NCBI RefSeq assembly: GCF_028583425.1
Contig: NC_072805.1
Span: 11,728,001-11,792,000 of the forward strand
DNA from: Eublepharis macularius
Lineage: Eukaryota; Chordata; Lepidosauria; Squamata; Eublepharidae
Reading direction: 5' to 3'
Length of the DNA: 64,000 bases
Below, one piece after another: positions 32,246 through 43,132 of this stretch (positions are counted from its first letter, which is position 1; each line of letters begins with the position of its first letter). Under the pieces are notes generated by a model. The model was given only the letters and a program-made list of their open reading frames with translations, was not told the DNA's origin and did no database searches. Position numbers and translations under genes: made by a program.

Positions 32246-32516
32246 GAATCTGCACTAGATTCTTGGGTGAAAGTAAATCTCTGGCAGAGATGGGACTGAT
32301 CCTGTTGACTCACTATGTAATTTGCCTTGAGTTTCAGTGAGAACTGCAGACTACAATAACATAAATAAATAAATGTATTTCAATGGCAGGTGAATAATGA
32401 GGGCTCCAGACACTGAACAATAACACAACATAGGTGGAGTTTAATTCTTCAGCTCTGCTTTTGCTACTCAAAACTGACTGCCCACGCTCTACTATACACG
32501 TTTTAAAGGAAAATAC

Positions 32517-32826
32517 TGTTGGCAGACTGCCTATGCAGCAGTCAGGACACTGAACTGACAGAGAATAACAAAAACTTTATTAATAGAACTAACAAACTAG
32601 ATAAGAAAGAAAGGAGGCAAATGTCACTGTCTTGATAGCTTACAGAGAATGTGCAGAGAGCTAGAAGAACAGCATTCCTTAAGAACAGCATTCTGCAGAC
32701 TGACAAGGAAAAGCCCCTTTAGAAAAAAGGTACTCCCCTACAGTCCTGTCTACCTAGAACCTGCAGCCCCCTATAAGTTCTTTTTTTCTTCTTCTTTATA
32801 CACAAGACGTTGCTTTTATTCCAACA
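32517..32826 (-). mobile_element. Solo LTR related to the copia LTR
   Basis: 310 bp starting TGTTGGCAG and ending TTCCAACA, the same termini as the full copia LTRs, with a similar internal plan (AGAG-rich part, CTGC.GCCCCCT motif, T/C-rich end) but clearly diverged. Flanks are AATAC and AATAT (4 of 5 alike). No internal domain adjoins it, so it is a solo LTR of a sister family, inserted 271 bp from the full element. Confidence 0.78.
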
Positions 32827-34153
32827 AATATACATTTGAGAGGAATGTGAAGCATGAGTTACCTTTTATTTTAAATGCTAAGGGGGAGGGGAGCCAGTTT
32901 TGTTCTGAATAACAAAACCAAGAGGACATCAAAGGGTTAAACTGTTCTTTCCTTCCACAGGCAAATCATGGCTGTGCAAACGGGTGGGGGGGAGGGGGAG
33001 AACCACCCTCCTGACTGCTGGAGTTGCATTCCACTCTACCCCTCCGGCCTCCACCCTGCACCTCCTCTTCCTCTCTCCAGCCTCCCCTTCTTTTGCTCAA
33101 AGGTCCAGCCTTTCTTAGGCCTGTTCCCTCCCCACTTCAAAGGCAGCCCCCCAAACTTCACATGACCTGTACCTGCTGTTGTCCCCTCTGAGGGCGTGGC
33201 CCCTCTGAGATGAGGTGTGGGCTAACTTCAAGGCACATGGCATTGGGCACCTTGGCAAAGCTCCTTCCTTGAGCTTGGCCTCCCCCAACCCAGAAGAAAT
33301 GCCATTCCCCACAGACACTGCCCTGCCTGCTTCAGCACAACTGATCAGCTGTAAGGCAAGTTGGGAGCTAAAGGACCAGGAATCAAAGGCCCAGCCCCCT
33401 CTCAGCCCTAAGTACTATTCTGCTGCTGCCACCTGCCCAGAGGTGCTGCCAGTCAACGTGTGGTTGCTGTCTCTCCTCCCCACACCCCTCCATAACCTGA
33501 AATATCCACTTTATCAATGGGCCACAAGGCATGACCTTTGTCTGGCCTGTGCGACCCCTTCGTGACTGGAGCCAGGAGTTGCTCTTTGTTCTTGGTCAGA
33601 TCAACAGTATGATATTCTCCACATGATTCCCAGTGCTGTATTCTCACTATCAGGTTTTCTGAGCAGATGCTAATGCTTGTGACTCTGAAGATGGAAATAC
33701 ATGTTCCTAAATACCAAGGGATGCTCAAGGGAACCTCATTTCATGCAGCCCTCCTCGAATCTTCCATGCACTTGCTCGCACCACCACACTTCAATTTGCT
33801 CCAGTTCACTTGTTCAATATCAGGTCCTCCTCAACTGCTAAAAGTATCCCAGTTTCCCCCACATCCATTCATTGAAATGCAGATCCTGACAGTTTCTCAC
33901 ACCTTAAAGAAATGCAAATCGGCAAGTCAAAGAAGCCTACAGTACTTGTTCTCGCAGCAAAAATTTGTGCTCTGCTCTCCGGACACACTTGCAGATGCAA
34001 TCACACAAAGGGAGCTCCCATGAAAGTGGCATTCAGGTGCACCAAGCAAGAATAATCCTGCACTTGAGCGTTCCCAGGTAATCTGCAACGTGTATTTCCA
34101 CTCTCGGTAATGAAAAGTTAAAATGGAAATGAGAAGCCCATGGACAGAGTTAC
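32827..34153. other. Intron between the 34.2-kb exon and the copia insertion
   Basis: Unique-looking, C/T-rich (33000-33150). This is where an exon might hide that converts phase 2 to phase 0 before GARP repeat 4; I found none with two good splice sites. Confidence 0.5.
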
Positions 34154-34292
34154 CTGCCTCCATCTCCACCAAGGCTTTGGGGGAATAGGGAGACGCTCAT
34201 TCCAGACTGGCTGTCAGCAGAAACCCGGTGCTTCGTACTGGGAGGCTTGACAGGGGAACTCTCCTTCTCTTTATTGCTTCCTTTAGTATTGC
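34154..34292 (-). CDS. CNGB1: CNGB1 Ser/Lys/Pro-rich linker exon
   Basis: A 139-base exon with a textbook acceptor (CCCTCCTCCCCTTTCCAG) and donor GCAG|GTAACT. Phase 1 in, phase 2 out, 45 full codons without a stop. The product starts NTKGSNKEKESSPVKPPSTK, continues with Ser-rich text and ends GGDGG. It has low complexity, high charge and no fold that I recognise, as expected between the GARP proline repeats. Confidence 0.8.
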
Positions 34293-34644
34293 CTGGAAAG
34301 GGGAGGAGGGGAATAAAGGGCAGCATTTATTTCATAAACAGACATGGTTTACTTATTTTTAAAAATGCCTTACAACAAGGAAAAACAAAAACAAATCATT
34401 GGTGAACACAGCCAATCTTGGCAGGATTTCTGAAGTTTGATTGGCTAACCTGGCTGGCCCCACATTTTCAAGGTCAGCCTGCCCAGTTCTCCAGTGTGAC
34501 TGATTCCCCTCGTGGATCACTGTCTATCAGTTTTAGGAGCTAGAAGCCTCCATCCCTTCATTCTGTTAGGAAAGCGAGGCTCAGTTTTAAATGTCTTCTA
34601 AATGCTTCTTGGGAATTTCCTCTTGTGAGTTAAAGAGTTTATGT

Positions 34645-35035
34645 CCAGAGGAGTTAGCCGTGTTAGTCTGAAGTAGCAAAATCAAAAAGAGTCCAGTAGC
34701 ACTTTTAAGACTAACCAATTTTATTGTAGCAGAAGCTTTCGAGAATCACGTTCTCTTCGTCAGATGCATGGAGGGCAGAAGGAAACTGGTCAAATATAGA
34801 GGGGGAGGGGGGAGGGGGAGGAGGAGAGGGGGGATGTAAACAACTCCTTTGATATGGAGATGCAGACAGCTCCTTTTGGTGTGGGGATCAGTTTGCTTGT
34901 GTAAAGGTTCAAAGGAGTTTGCCGTGTTAGTCTGTAGTAGCAAAATCAAAAAGAGTCCAGCAGCAGCACCTAGACTATCCAATTCCACTGCAGCACAAGC
35001 CTTCGAGAACCACAGTCCTCCCCACCAGATGTGTT
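34645..35035. repeat. Two direct copies of the GTTAGTCT...TTTAAGACTAAC repeat
   Basis: Copies at 34649-34775 and 34915-35035: GCCGTGTTAGTCTGAAGTAG, AAAAAGAGTCCAGTAGCACT, AAGCTTTCGAGAATCACGTT. Between them is a GGGGGAGGGGGGAGGGGGAG run. Other copies of this common family: 10757-10860, 11090-11230, 22370-22450, 24525-24675, 26240-26345, 41370-41495, 57070-57165. Confidence 0.8.
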
Positions 35036-35662
35036 TAGGGTTCCTCTAAAGCTTTTCTTATTCTGCTAACAGTGCCATCCTATGCAGCGTTACGTGTTTT
35101 TTAAGTCCATGGAAGTCACTGGGCTTCAAAGGGTGAAAGTCTGCTTAGAAGGGCCCTGTAATTGTCTACCTCTGAAGTTTTCAGGTGTGAATTTTAATGT
35201 TTCTTCAGTGATGGGTGATTTTTATAAAGCCTTTTCTTCAACAGCTGGAGAGGCCTTTTTACCAGTCCCAGGGAACAAGCTTCTGAGATGTAAAAGCAGA
35301 GACGGTTGTTTCTTGTGGGATGCAGTTGGTTGTTTTCTAGGTGCCAGCCTAGACACTTCCCAGATCCCAAGGCAACTTGTGGCAAACTACATTTCTGGTT
35401 TCATACAATGTTGGGCAGTGCAGCATTCAAAGGCTTTTTACCCAAGGAGACTCAAACTATGGTACTTTTCATGCTTTCTGCCAGTTGTCAACTGTTTCTG
35501 ATTTCACTTACAATTAATTTAGCTTTACTTTTTAAAAATATGTACCCTGCTTCCTGTTTGCCCACCTTTGATCCCCAGATAATAGTGGGTTTCTATACAG
35601 AAGGGGAATTTTTAAGAAGACCTTCAGAGACAACTGGAGCTTCTGACGCAATGGGTCAGAGC

Positions 35663-35990
35663 AGGGCTTTTTTTCTGGGAAAAGAGGTGGTGGAACTCAG
35701 TGGTGGAACTCAAGACCGCACAATGACATCACTTTGGGTCAGCTGGAACAAGGGGGGAGTTTTTGAAAGTTTAAATTGCCCTTGGCGAAAATGGTCATGT
35801 GGCCAGTGGCCCCGCCCCCTGATCCCCAGACAGAGCGGAGTTTAGATTGCCCTCCGCGCTGCTTGGCGCAGAGGGCAATTTAAACTCCCCTCTGCCTGGA
35901 GATCAGGGGGCGAGGCCACCGGCCACGTGACCATTTTTAAAAGGTGCTGGAACTCCATTCCACCGCGTTCCCGCTGAAAAAAAGCCCTGG
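35663..35990. mobile_element. Foldback element (GGGCTTTTTTTCTGG ends), full copy
   Basis: The same palindrome as at 5424 with an extra stretch near 35700-35780 (GACCGCACAATGACATCACT). Arms read CCCCGCCCCCTGATC and GATCAGGGGGCG. Ends GGGCTTTTTTTCTGG and CTGAAAAAAAGCCCTG. Confidence 0.85.
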
Positions 35991-36204
35991 GTCAGAGAAA
36001 CAGAAAGAGGTGCCAGTGCAGGTTAGGATAAAACCTGCATGCCCCACCTGCTCTGTCCCATGTATAAAGCATTAAAAATACAAAGCAGCTAGAACAGCAG
36101 TATAAAATATATGTGACATGTGGCAAAAGATGGTGCAAAAATTATGTTGTCTATTCAGGTCCCCAAATCAGAACAACAACAACAAGATCTAACACCCCTG
36201 ACTA

Positions 36205-36450
36205 TGAGAGCCAGTATGGCGTGGCGGCTGGAGTGAAGGACTAGGATCTGGGAAGCTCGGGTTAAGCCACCCTTCTTCCATGGAAGCTTGCTTGGTGACC
36301 TTGGAACCAGCCACATGCTCTTGCCTACCTCACAGGGTTATTGTGAGAGGAAAATGGAGGAGAGGAGAATGATGTAAGCCGCTTTGGGTCCCCATTGGAC
36401 AGAAAGGCAGGACATAAATGAAATGAATAAAAATAAAAATAAAAAGAATA
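36205..36450 (+). mobile_element. Sauria-SINE-like element
   Basis: GAGAGCCAGTATGGCGTGGC head, GGACTAGGATCTGGGAAGCT, CCTCACAGGGTTATTGTGAG, and 3' end GTAAGCCGCTTTGGGTCCCC followed by an (AATAAA)n tail. The 3' end resembles that of SINEs mobilised by Bov-B LINEs in squamates; the LINE link is from general knowledge. Confidence 0.75.
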
Positions 36451-37072
36451 AATAAAACCTCTGTTGGGCCATCAAGCAGCACCCAAGGTTCTGCTTCTGG
36501 GCAGCAGCCAGCCTAGCTTCTCTCGGGGGCAGAATCCGATGCACAGCTTCAGCTGACCATCTTGGAAAATGGGCAGAGGGGGCTCACAGGGGGATCAATG
36601 TCCCTTGTGCTGTGATCAGAAACTTGTCTAGATAGGAATTTCCTTACCAGATAAAAGAGCTTTGCAGCCATAGCAAAGATGGGTGACACAGCCGTTTGCC
36701 ATGGTGCACACTGCCGGTTTGACCCAGAGTCTAACGTGGACAGGCACAAGGTCTGCTCTGTGCCCACGAGGGCCCCCAGAAGGGCCTCCAACGGTTACCA
36801 GAAACTTCTCCACACAACATTCCCCTCTCTCGCCCAGGGAAAGCAAAGTACAATATTTTACAATTTCACAGGTTTACTGTCACAAAACTGCCCCCATAAT
36901 AGGAGTACTGCAAGGCAACATTACCTAATGGTACCTCATTACCTAATGATGACTGGGTAGACCCCAAAAGACTAGACTAGCAGAGACTGGAAAGGGTGAA
37001 CATGAGCATCCATACTGGAAAAGCCTACTGCCAACCCCCAACTGCTTCAGCCTCGTAAACCCGGTCACTCAC

Positions 37073-37100
37073 CCTGATCGTGCTCCTCTGGGGTTGTTTC
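37073..37100 (-). CDS. CNGB1: CNGB1 micro-exon ETTPEEHDQ
   Basis: A 28-base exon behind an unusually long pyrimidine tract (CTCTCTCTTTCTCTCTCTCC and more) and ending at CAGG|GTGAGT. Phase 0 in gives ETTPEEHDQ; phase 1 out fits the 34.2-kb exon. The acidic sequence suits GARP. Confidence 0.72.
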
Positions 37101-37344
37101 CTTGTTGTAGAAATGCACAGAGAACAAAGGAGAGAGAGAAAGAGAGAGTCCAGATCTTGAGTGCCATTCCAAAGGCTCCTGTACTAGAGCCGCCAAACAT
37201 CAGAGCCACAAGCAAAGCACTCAGGGACTTGGAAGGCAGCTTGTAACTGGCTCACAGCAGCAAAACCTCAACAGCCCAGGATCCATGGAATCCCTCTCCT
37301 AGCAGCTTGGGAGAAGTGCACTACAGTGGCTTCAGTGACAGGTT

Positions 37345-37515
37345 AGTATCTGAGTCCCTCTTCTGCCATGGACGCTCGCTTGGGTGATCTTGGGCAAGTC
37401 ACGCTCTCTCAGCCTCACCCACCTCTCAGGGTTGTGGTGAGAATAAAAGGGAGAAAAGAAGATCATTGTAAACCACTGTGAATTGGGGAGAAAAGGGGTG
37501 TATAAATGAAACAAA
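37345..37515 (+). mobile_element. Sauria-SINE-like element, 3' part
   Basis: CTCTTCTGCCATGGACGCTC, CTTGGGCAAGTCACGCTCTC, GTAAACCACTGTGAATTGGG, TGTATAAATGAAACAAAT end. Confidence 0.72.
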
Positions 37516-37717
37516 TTCTGCCTTTTAGAGCAGTCATTATTACACCTATTTGATGAAGCTGGACTAAAGCTAAGAGGTGGTTACTGACCACAGCAGTTCT
37601 ATTCCCAAATCCAGCACTGGCCTACATCTGTTTCTAAATGCCATTTCTAACAAAAAAAATTACAAGGGCCCATCAGCTCCCATCGCTTCTGTTTTCAACC
37701 AACCTGATCCCCTAAGG

Positions 37718-37908
37718 AAGGGCCGTGGCTCAGTGGCAGAGCATACTTGGCATATAGGAAGTGCCAGTTCAATCCCCTGCATCTCCGGTTAAAAGGATAA
37801 GGTGGTGTGAAAGACCTCTCCCTGGGGAGTTGCTGCCACTCCGAGTAGACAATACTTATCCTGATGAACCAATGGCCTGATTCAATATAAGGCAGTGTCC
37901 AGTGAATT
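37718..37908 (+). mobile_element. tRNA-derived SINE (GGCTCAGTGGTAGAGC type)
   Basis: GGGCCGTGGCTCAGTGGCAG, CAGTTCAATCCCCTGCATCT, GTGTGAAAGACCTCTCCCTG, GGCCTGATTCAATATAAGGC. It looks tRNA-like at its head but is a SINE. Confidence 0.85.
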
Positions 37909-38892
37909 ATGTGGAGTTCTGGGAAAGCCCACAGATGAAGCTAATAAAACAAAACGAGGCATCCCCCTGGATCTGATCTGAGTGGGGGGATTATCAAATT
38001 CAGGGAGATACACAATGAACTTATGAGATTAGGTGACTATAAATTTGGAGCAGGAGATCCAAGAAGAAGACACAAGAGTTACAGATCAGATCTGTTCTTC
38101 ATTCGGAAAAGGGGGATGAACTAACAGAGGAAGTGCAGCTGATGGTTCCCAGGGTTTTAAACCTGTGCCTGCTACTCCACTTTTGATGGCTTTGCTGTTT
38201 TTTAACACAGAGCCACGAGGCCCCCTCCAAAACAGACATGCAGCAGGGCAGCCCTAGTCACTTGGGCTTGCTTTCCTCTTGCTCTCACCTCCTGGCCGAT
38301 AACCCCCGCTGCTGTCTCCCTGCTGTTAACTACAACCACCAAACATGTTCAAGGTGCAAGAGATTGCCATGTTGTTTGCCATGCCTGGTGGTGTCACTTG
38401 GTAATCCTCATTGTGTACAAAAATGAAGAGATACTGTATTATGAACTGCCTTGTATGTCTTTCTTTTGAAAAGCAGGATCAAAGCGTTCCTCAGGAGTAG
38501 AGCAAAGCAATTCATGAGCACTTAACTCACTGTCCTGGAGGGGAGGGAGGGGGCATTGTGAAAGTGCCCTAATGAAAACACAGATTCTGCCCCATGAACA
38601 GACTCTACACTGGGTCCTATAAATGCTGACAGCAATGGATTCAGGGAACTTTCCAAACTGGAACGAGCCAGGAAAGGGGGGGGGGATAAGATGCCTCCAG
38701 TTCCTTGTGCTTGCTGAAGCCCAACACACCTGCCCTTCCCTCCCTCCCATAAAGAAGTGCCCACCGAAGCAGAGTCCAAGCCTGCCCCTCTCTGCACACA
38801 GAATCAATACTAGACTGGGCAAGAGGAAGCAGGCAAGCAGCACTCGTTCACCTTATGATCAGAGAGACATGGAGGGGGGAAGCCAAGTAGCT

Positions 38893-39145
38893 GTCTTAAT
38901 AATAATAATAATAACCTTGTGCTTATATACCATTCTTCAGGACAGATTAGTGCAACACTCAAAGCAGTTAAACAAGTCGGCGTCATTATTATCCCTGTGA
39001 AGTGGGTGGGGCTGAGAGAGCTCTGACAAAGCTGTGACTGACCCAAGGTCACCCAGCTGGCTTCAAGCAGAGGAGTGGGGAATTAAACCCAGTTCTCCAG
39101 ATTAGAGTCTTCCCGCTCTTAACCACTACATCAAACTGGCTCTCC
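38893..39145 (-). mobile_element. tRNA-derived SINE (GGTGTAGTGGTTAAG type)
   Basis: Complete copy, reverse orientation, with AATAATAATAATAATA tail at the left and CACTACATCAAACTGGCTCT at the right. Confidence 0.85.
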
Positions 39146-39696
39146 TTTTCCTCCTGCATCTTCCTCAAGTGAACTGACTGGTCAGCAAGCCCACTCAACT
39201 AGGACTACCCTGCTGTGCGCCTGTTCTGAAAGGGGGGGGGAGCCTTGTGGCTCTGAATTAAACTACAAATCAATTAAAAATGGAGTCAGCGGAAACAGGT
39301 TTAAAACCCAGGGAACCCATCACTTGTAGTCCCCCCACCCCAAGAGAAACATTAAAGGAGGGTGTGACATAGAAACTCAGTGTGAGCAATTTGAGCAATG
39401 GAATGGGAGAAAGCAGTAGTAATACGGAGTTGAGCCTGTGCATCCACACGACTACCATGGAAGCTTTTCACCAAATTCAACATCCTGAATATCTTGATTA
39501 TCATTAAAATAATAAATCATGTTTCTAGTCCTTAAGATACAGTACAGGAGAAAAGTTTTTTTTTTTTTAACTGCAGGAAACATATTGTTGAACCATGGCC
39601 GGTCCTGATTTTCTTTCCCTATGAACAGATCCATTGCCTGTCCTTGATTTTCTTGCTCTCAGAAACTAAACACATTTGCTGCTCTTCAGCACTTAC

Positions 39697-39815
39697 CTTT
39701 TTCACATTCTCTGGCTGAGGAATCATTTTTCCGAACTCTTCCAACAACCGAGTGAACACCTTTTTTCCACCACTTGAAAGAAATTGAGATAAGGAAACAC
39801 TATCATCGTCATCAC
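39697..39815 (-). CDS. CNGB1: CNGB1 exon with GARP repeat 3
   Basis: A 119-base exon with acceptor TTTCCATGCCAG and a consensus donor AAAG|GTAAGT; phase 1 in, phase 0 out. It encodes an Asp run (DDDD), a Ser/Leu stretch and then the repeat VFTRLLEEFGKMIPQP, followed by ENVKK. The pattern of a hydrophobic/amphipathic helix followed by (V/I)PQP repeats what is seen at 46.0 and 27.1 kb. The tryptophan of repeats 1 and 2 is replaced by Phe/Arg here. Confidence 0.9.
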
Positions 39816-40996
39816 CTGGCATGGAAAGTAGGGATGTGATATGATACTTATCATTTATTTGGGTTTTTTTCCAATTTAAACATAAAAAGAAACCCTTAGA
39901 GAAGGCAAACAGTTACATCTCACTTCCGGCTAAGGGCTACTCTGTGGTCCAGGTATAAGAATATTTCAGTGCAGGAGGCAGAGAGGACTGTGCAGAAATC
40001 ATCTCCCACAGTGCAGATACAAGGAGTTTATGTATTTATTTATTTTATTGGATTTATATCCCACTCTTACCACGAACAGGCTCAGGGCGGCTAACATCAA
40101 CAAAACATGAATAAATACAGGCTTTAAAACACACAAAACTATAAATGTTATCACTAATCACAACAGTTCAATTCCAGGTGTCGTTAAAATACATATGCCA
40201 CTATAAAAGGTATAAACTCAAATTCTACAGGGCCAGCTGTGGCGGTACAACGGCCGCCACTCCTGCTATGGGCCAAAATACACAATATGTGTGATGTGAG
40301 TTGAGAACAGATGTCTGGCCGGAGTTGTAGTCATTCGTAGGATTAGGGAGCTCCCTTTTGAAGTCTTCTGGGGCTCTGTTTGGCTTCAGAGCACTGCAAG
40401 GGGGTAAGGAAGCTTCAGGCTTCCATGCTTTCACCACTGGAAACAGCTGGAGGGGGAGCCTGTTTGCCCCTTCCTCAGGCTCCCCAGGCAAACAATGCCC
40501 CACTGTTTACACTCACAAAAGCAGCTCAGGAGGAATCTGAAGCCCCCCCCCTTCCTAGTGCTCCGGATCTGGAGCCAAACAGAGCAACAGAATGCTTTGA
40601 AAGAGTTCCCTCAATCCTATGTGTGACTACGTCAGGTTAGACCCATTTCCAAACCCATGTAACATGTATTATATATTTTGCCCCTAGGTGGAAATCAACA
40701 AGGCTTCCTTTTACTTGCTTTTGGGATCAGGGTGCAAGCAAACTTCAGAAAAACTGCATGTTTGACCTACGTTTTTTCCAGGGCATTATCTGCGCTGGAT
40801 TGGAGGTCTCCATCCTCTCCGCTGGGGTCAGTTGCAGCTGTCTCTGGAACAGAAAAAGCCATCAAGTGAGATTCTTGTTACCAGTTGGGGGGAATACAAG
40901 ATGGCAACAGGAACAGATTTTGGTGTGCAATGCAGTTAATTCATTGATAATTCTGAGCCCAGAATTTGTTCACCCTTCCAATTATCTTCCATGTAT

Positions 40997-40998
<2 letters not shown>

Positions 40999-41036
<38 letters not shown>
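40999..41036 (+). repeat. (CA)n microsatellite
   Basis: About 19 uninterrupted CA units starting after TGTATATAA. Other simple tracts: (CA) 5748-5760 and 24801-24816, (GA) 27707-27722, (GT) 48520-48536, poly-C at about 13012-13024. Confidence 0.95.
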
Positions 41037-41039
<3 letters not shown>

Positions 41040-41159
41040 TATAGGGGGAAATGGCTTCTGCAGGGTGGCACAATTTGAGAAAAGCCAAGATGTCACATGG
41101 TTTCAAGTTCTGTGGCATGTGCTCTCTTCAAGTCTCTCTACACAAGCTGGGTTCAGGTA

Positions 41160-41352
41160 GCTGGCTCAAGGTTGACTTGGCCTTCCATCCTTCCGAGGTC
41201 GGTAAAATGAGTACCCAGTTTCCTGGCGGTAAAGTGTAGAGGACTGGGGAAGGCAATGGCAAACCACCCCGTAAAAAGTCTGCCAAGAAAACGTCGTGAT
41301 GCAACATCCCCCCATGGGTTGGGAATGACTCGGCGCTTGCACCTTTACCTTT
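41160..41352 (-). mobile_element. Interspersed repeat (AAGGTAAAGGTGCAAGCGCC type)
   Basis: GCTGGCTCAAGGTTGACTTG, GAGGTCGGTAAAATGAGTAC, GGCAAACCACCCCGTAAAAA, CAAGAAAACGTCGTGATGCA, TTGCACCTTTACCTTTT. The 3' half of the same family lies forward at 6034-6165. Confidence 0.75.
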
Positions 41353-41369
41353 TACACAAGATCCAGAGG

Positions 41370-41497
41370 AATTATCCATGTTAGTCTGTAGTAGCAAAAA
41401 TAGAAGAGTCCAGTAGCACCTTTAAGACTAACCAACTTTACTGTAGCATACAGTAAAGTTGGTTAGTCTTAAAGGTGCTACTGGACTCTTTTCTGTC
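41370..41497. repeat. Head-to-head pair of the TTTAAGACTAACCAACTTTA repeat
   Basis: AGAGTCCAGTAGCACCTTTA...CAACTTTACTGTAGCATA meets its exact reverse complement (CAGTAAAGTTGGTTAGTCTT...GGTGCTACTGGACTCTT), giving a perfect hairpin of about 50 bp per arm. Confidence 0.85.
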
Positions 41498-41912
41498 TCT
41501 ACACAAGACATCTTACACAGGGACACTCAAGTGTAGAGAGACAGAATGTTAGCCAGGAAGCGTAGTTTAAAAAGACAGAGTTGAAGGCTCTGTCAATTTC
41601 ACCTCTCTACAGGAGAGTAGTTTAAAAAGACAGCGCCAAGGGAGATCTGGCCTTAGAAGGTTTGTTAATTTCATTTTCGCTCCCCCAAAGCCTCTGTCAA
41701 TTTCACCTCCCCTTCCCAGAGGTGAAGATGAAATTAACAAACCCTCTGAGGAGGGATCACCACCCACTGTCTTTTAAAAATACCCTCCTATAGAGAGGTG
41801 AACTTGACAGAGCCTTTGGCTCTGTCTTTTAAAACTACGCTTCCCGACTAACATTCTGTCTCCCTACATTTGAGCATCCCCGTGTAAGATGTCTCGTGTA
41901 GAGAGATTTATT
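41498..41912. mobile_element. Inverted-repeat element (TCTCTACACRAGACATCTTACA ends)
   Basis: The left arm TCTCTACACAAGACATCTTA...ACAGAATGTTAGCCAGGAAG is mirrored at the right by CGACTAACATTCTGTC...TAAGATGTCTCGTGTAGAGA. About 415 bp. Interior direct and inverted repeats of GGCTCTGTCAATTTCACCTC. Relatives at 21800-22195, 47805-47965 and 61800-62190. Confidence 0.82.
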
Positions 41913-42814
41913 AGAAAGGGAACTTTGAAACCTTATGGCACAATCATGCCAAGGTGTCAGATGGAATACTGCAGGCATTGTCTGTCTCCCAAGAGGTGTG
42001 TAAGCTGTCTGTGTTGTCACAGGAACAAAATATCAAGACAAGCTTTTTCATTGCATCTTGCCTACTCCCCCTCATTACTGCAGCCCCGTCCCACATGGGT
42101 CCATGACCCCTCTCCTCCAGCATAGCCTTTCGGGGTGGTCAAAAAGGACCACTCTTCCACCAGCAGAAAAGCTGGTTGAATCCAACCCATAATAAATAAC
42201 ACGGATTAAACATTTCAATTTCAGAGGGCTTAAAAGAATTAGTCTTTCAACATCCACAGGAGATCATGTCACTTGCCAAGCACCATGGGAGATAAAGCTG
42301 CTAATCCAATATACCAGTTTGTTTTTACACTTCGTATCTTGGTGAAGAATTGCTTGCCTAAGGGCAGTTGACCACCATGGGGGTTGGGGGATCCTGTTAG
42401 CCTACTTAAACCACGTGCTTCACAATCCCTGAATGACAGGAGCTGAAGAATGTCAGAGAATAACAAATGATCGAGAACTGGGACAGCATAGAAGCCAATT
42501 TATTTGCCTGTAGTTTACAAACACAGAACGGATGTTGTTGTAGCAAATGGATTAGTGATTTCATGTAGACTTCATTGAGAGTGTAAGAAGGGTATAGTTC
42601 ATACTGAGAAATATTGCCGGGCTAACAGTCCCACGGGCAACCTGTTTGGAATTGAAGAATAAATCTTCTACAGTGTAAGGGGATCCTAACTATTTATATT
42701 TAGAAGTAAAAATTAAATTCAGGTACAGTCATCAATGGTATCAAAAATTAACTTTTGGAGTATTTGGGGAATGCTTAACGTCTATGTGGTCGACACAGTG
42801 ATTGGATCACAATT

Positions 42815-42930
42815 TTTTATTATCTTTACACTTCACTTTTCTCTCCAATGGGGACCCAAAGTAACTTCCAGCATCACTCTCCTCTCTCCCATTTTATCCT
42901 CCCAACAACCACTTTGTGAAGAAGGCAAGG
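42815..42930 (-). mobile_element. Sauria-SINE-like 3' part, interrupted
   Basis: TCTCTCCAATGGGGACCCAA, CATTTTATCCTCCCAACAAC, then the palindromic element 42934-43132 intervenes; GGCTGACCGAAGGTCATCCA continues at 43133. Confidence 0.7.
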
Positions 42931-42933
42931 CTG

Positions 42934-43132
42934 AGGGCCAAGCTACAAGTGACGAATGACACTTGAATGGCAAGTGAACAGACTCACGTGTATTCCTCCC
43001 TTTTCACTTGTGCTCCACTTGATCATGTGTGAGGGACATAGTGATCAAGTGGAGGGCAAGTGAACAGGGAGGAATACATGTGAGTCTGTTAGCTTGCCGT
43101 TCAAGTGGCATTTGTCACTTGTAGCTTGGCCC
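42934..43132. mobile_element. Palindromic element (GGGCCAAGCTACAAG ends), copy 2
   Basis: Same family as 25734 with more mismatches between arms and a slightly longer centre (CATGTGTGAGGGACATAG). It begins GAGGGCCAAGCTACAAGTGA and ends CTTGTAGCTTGGCCCTG; GGCTGA occurs on both sides as a possible short duplication. It interrupts a SINE. Confidence 0.85.
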
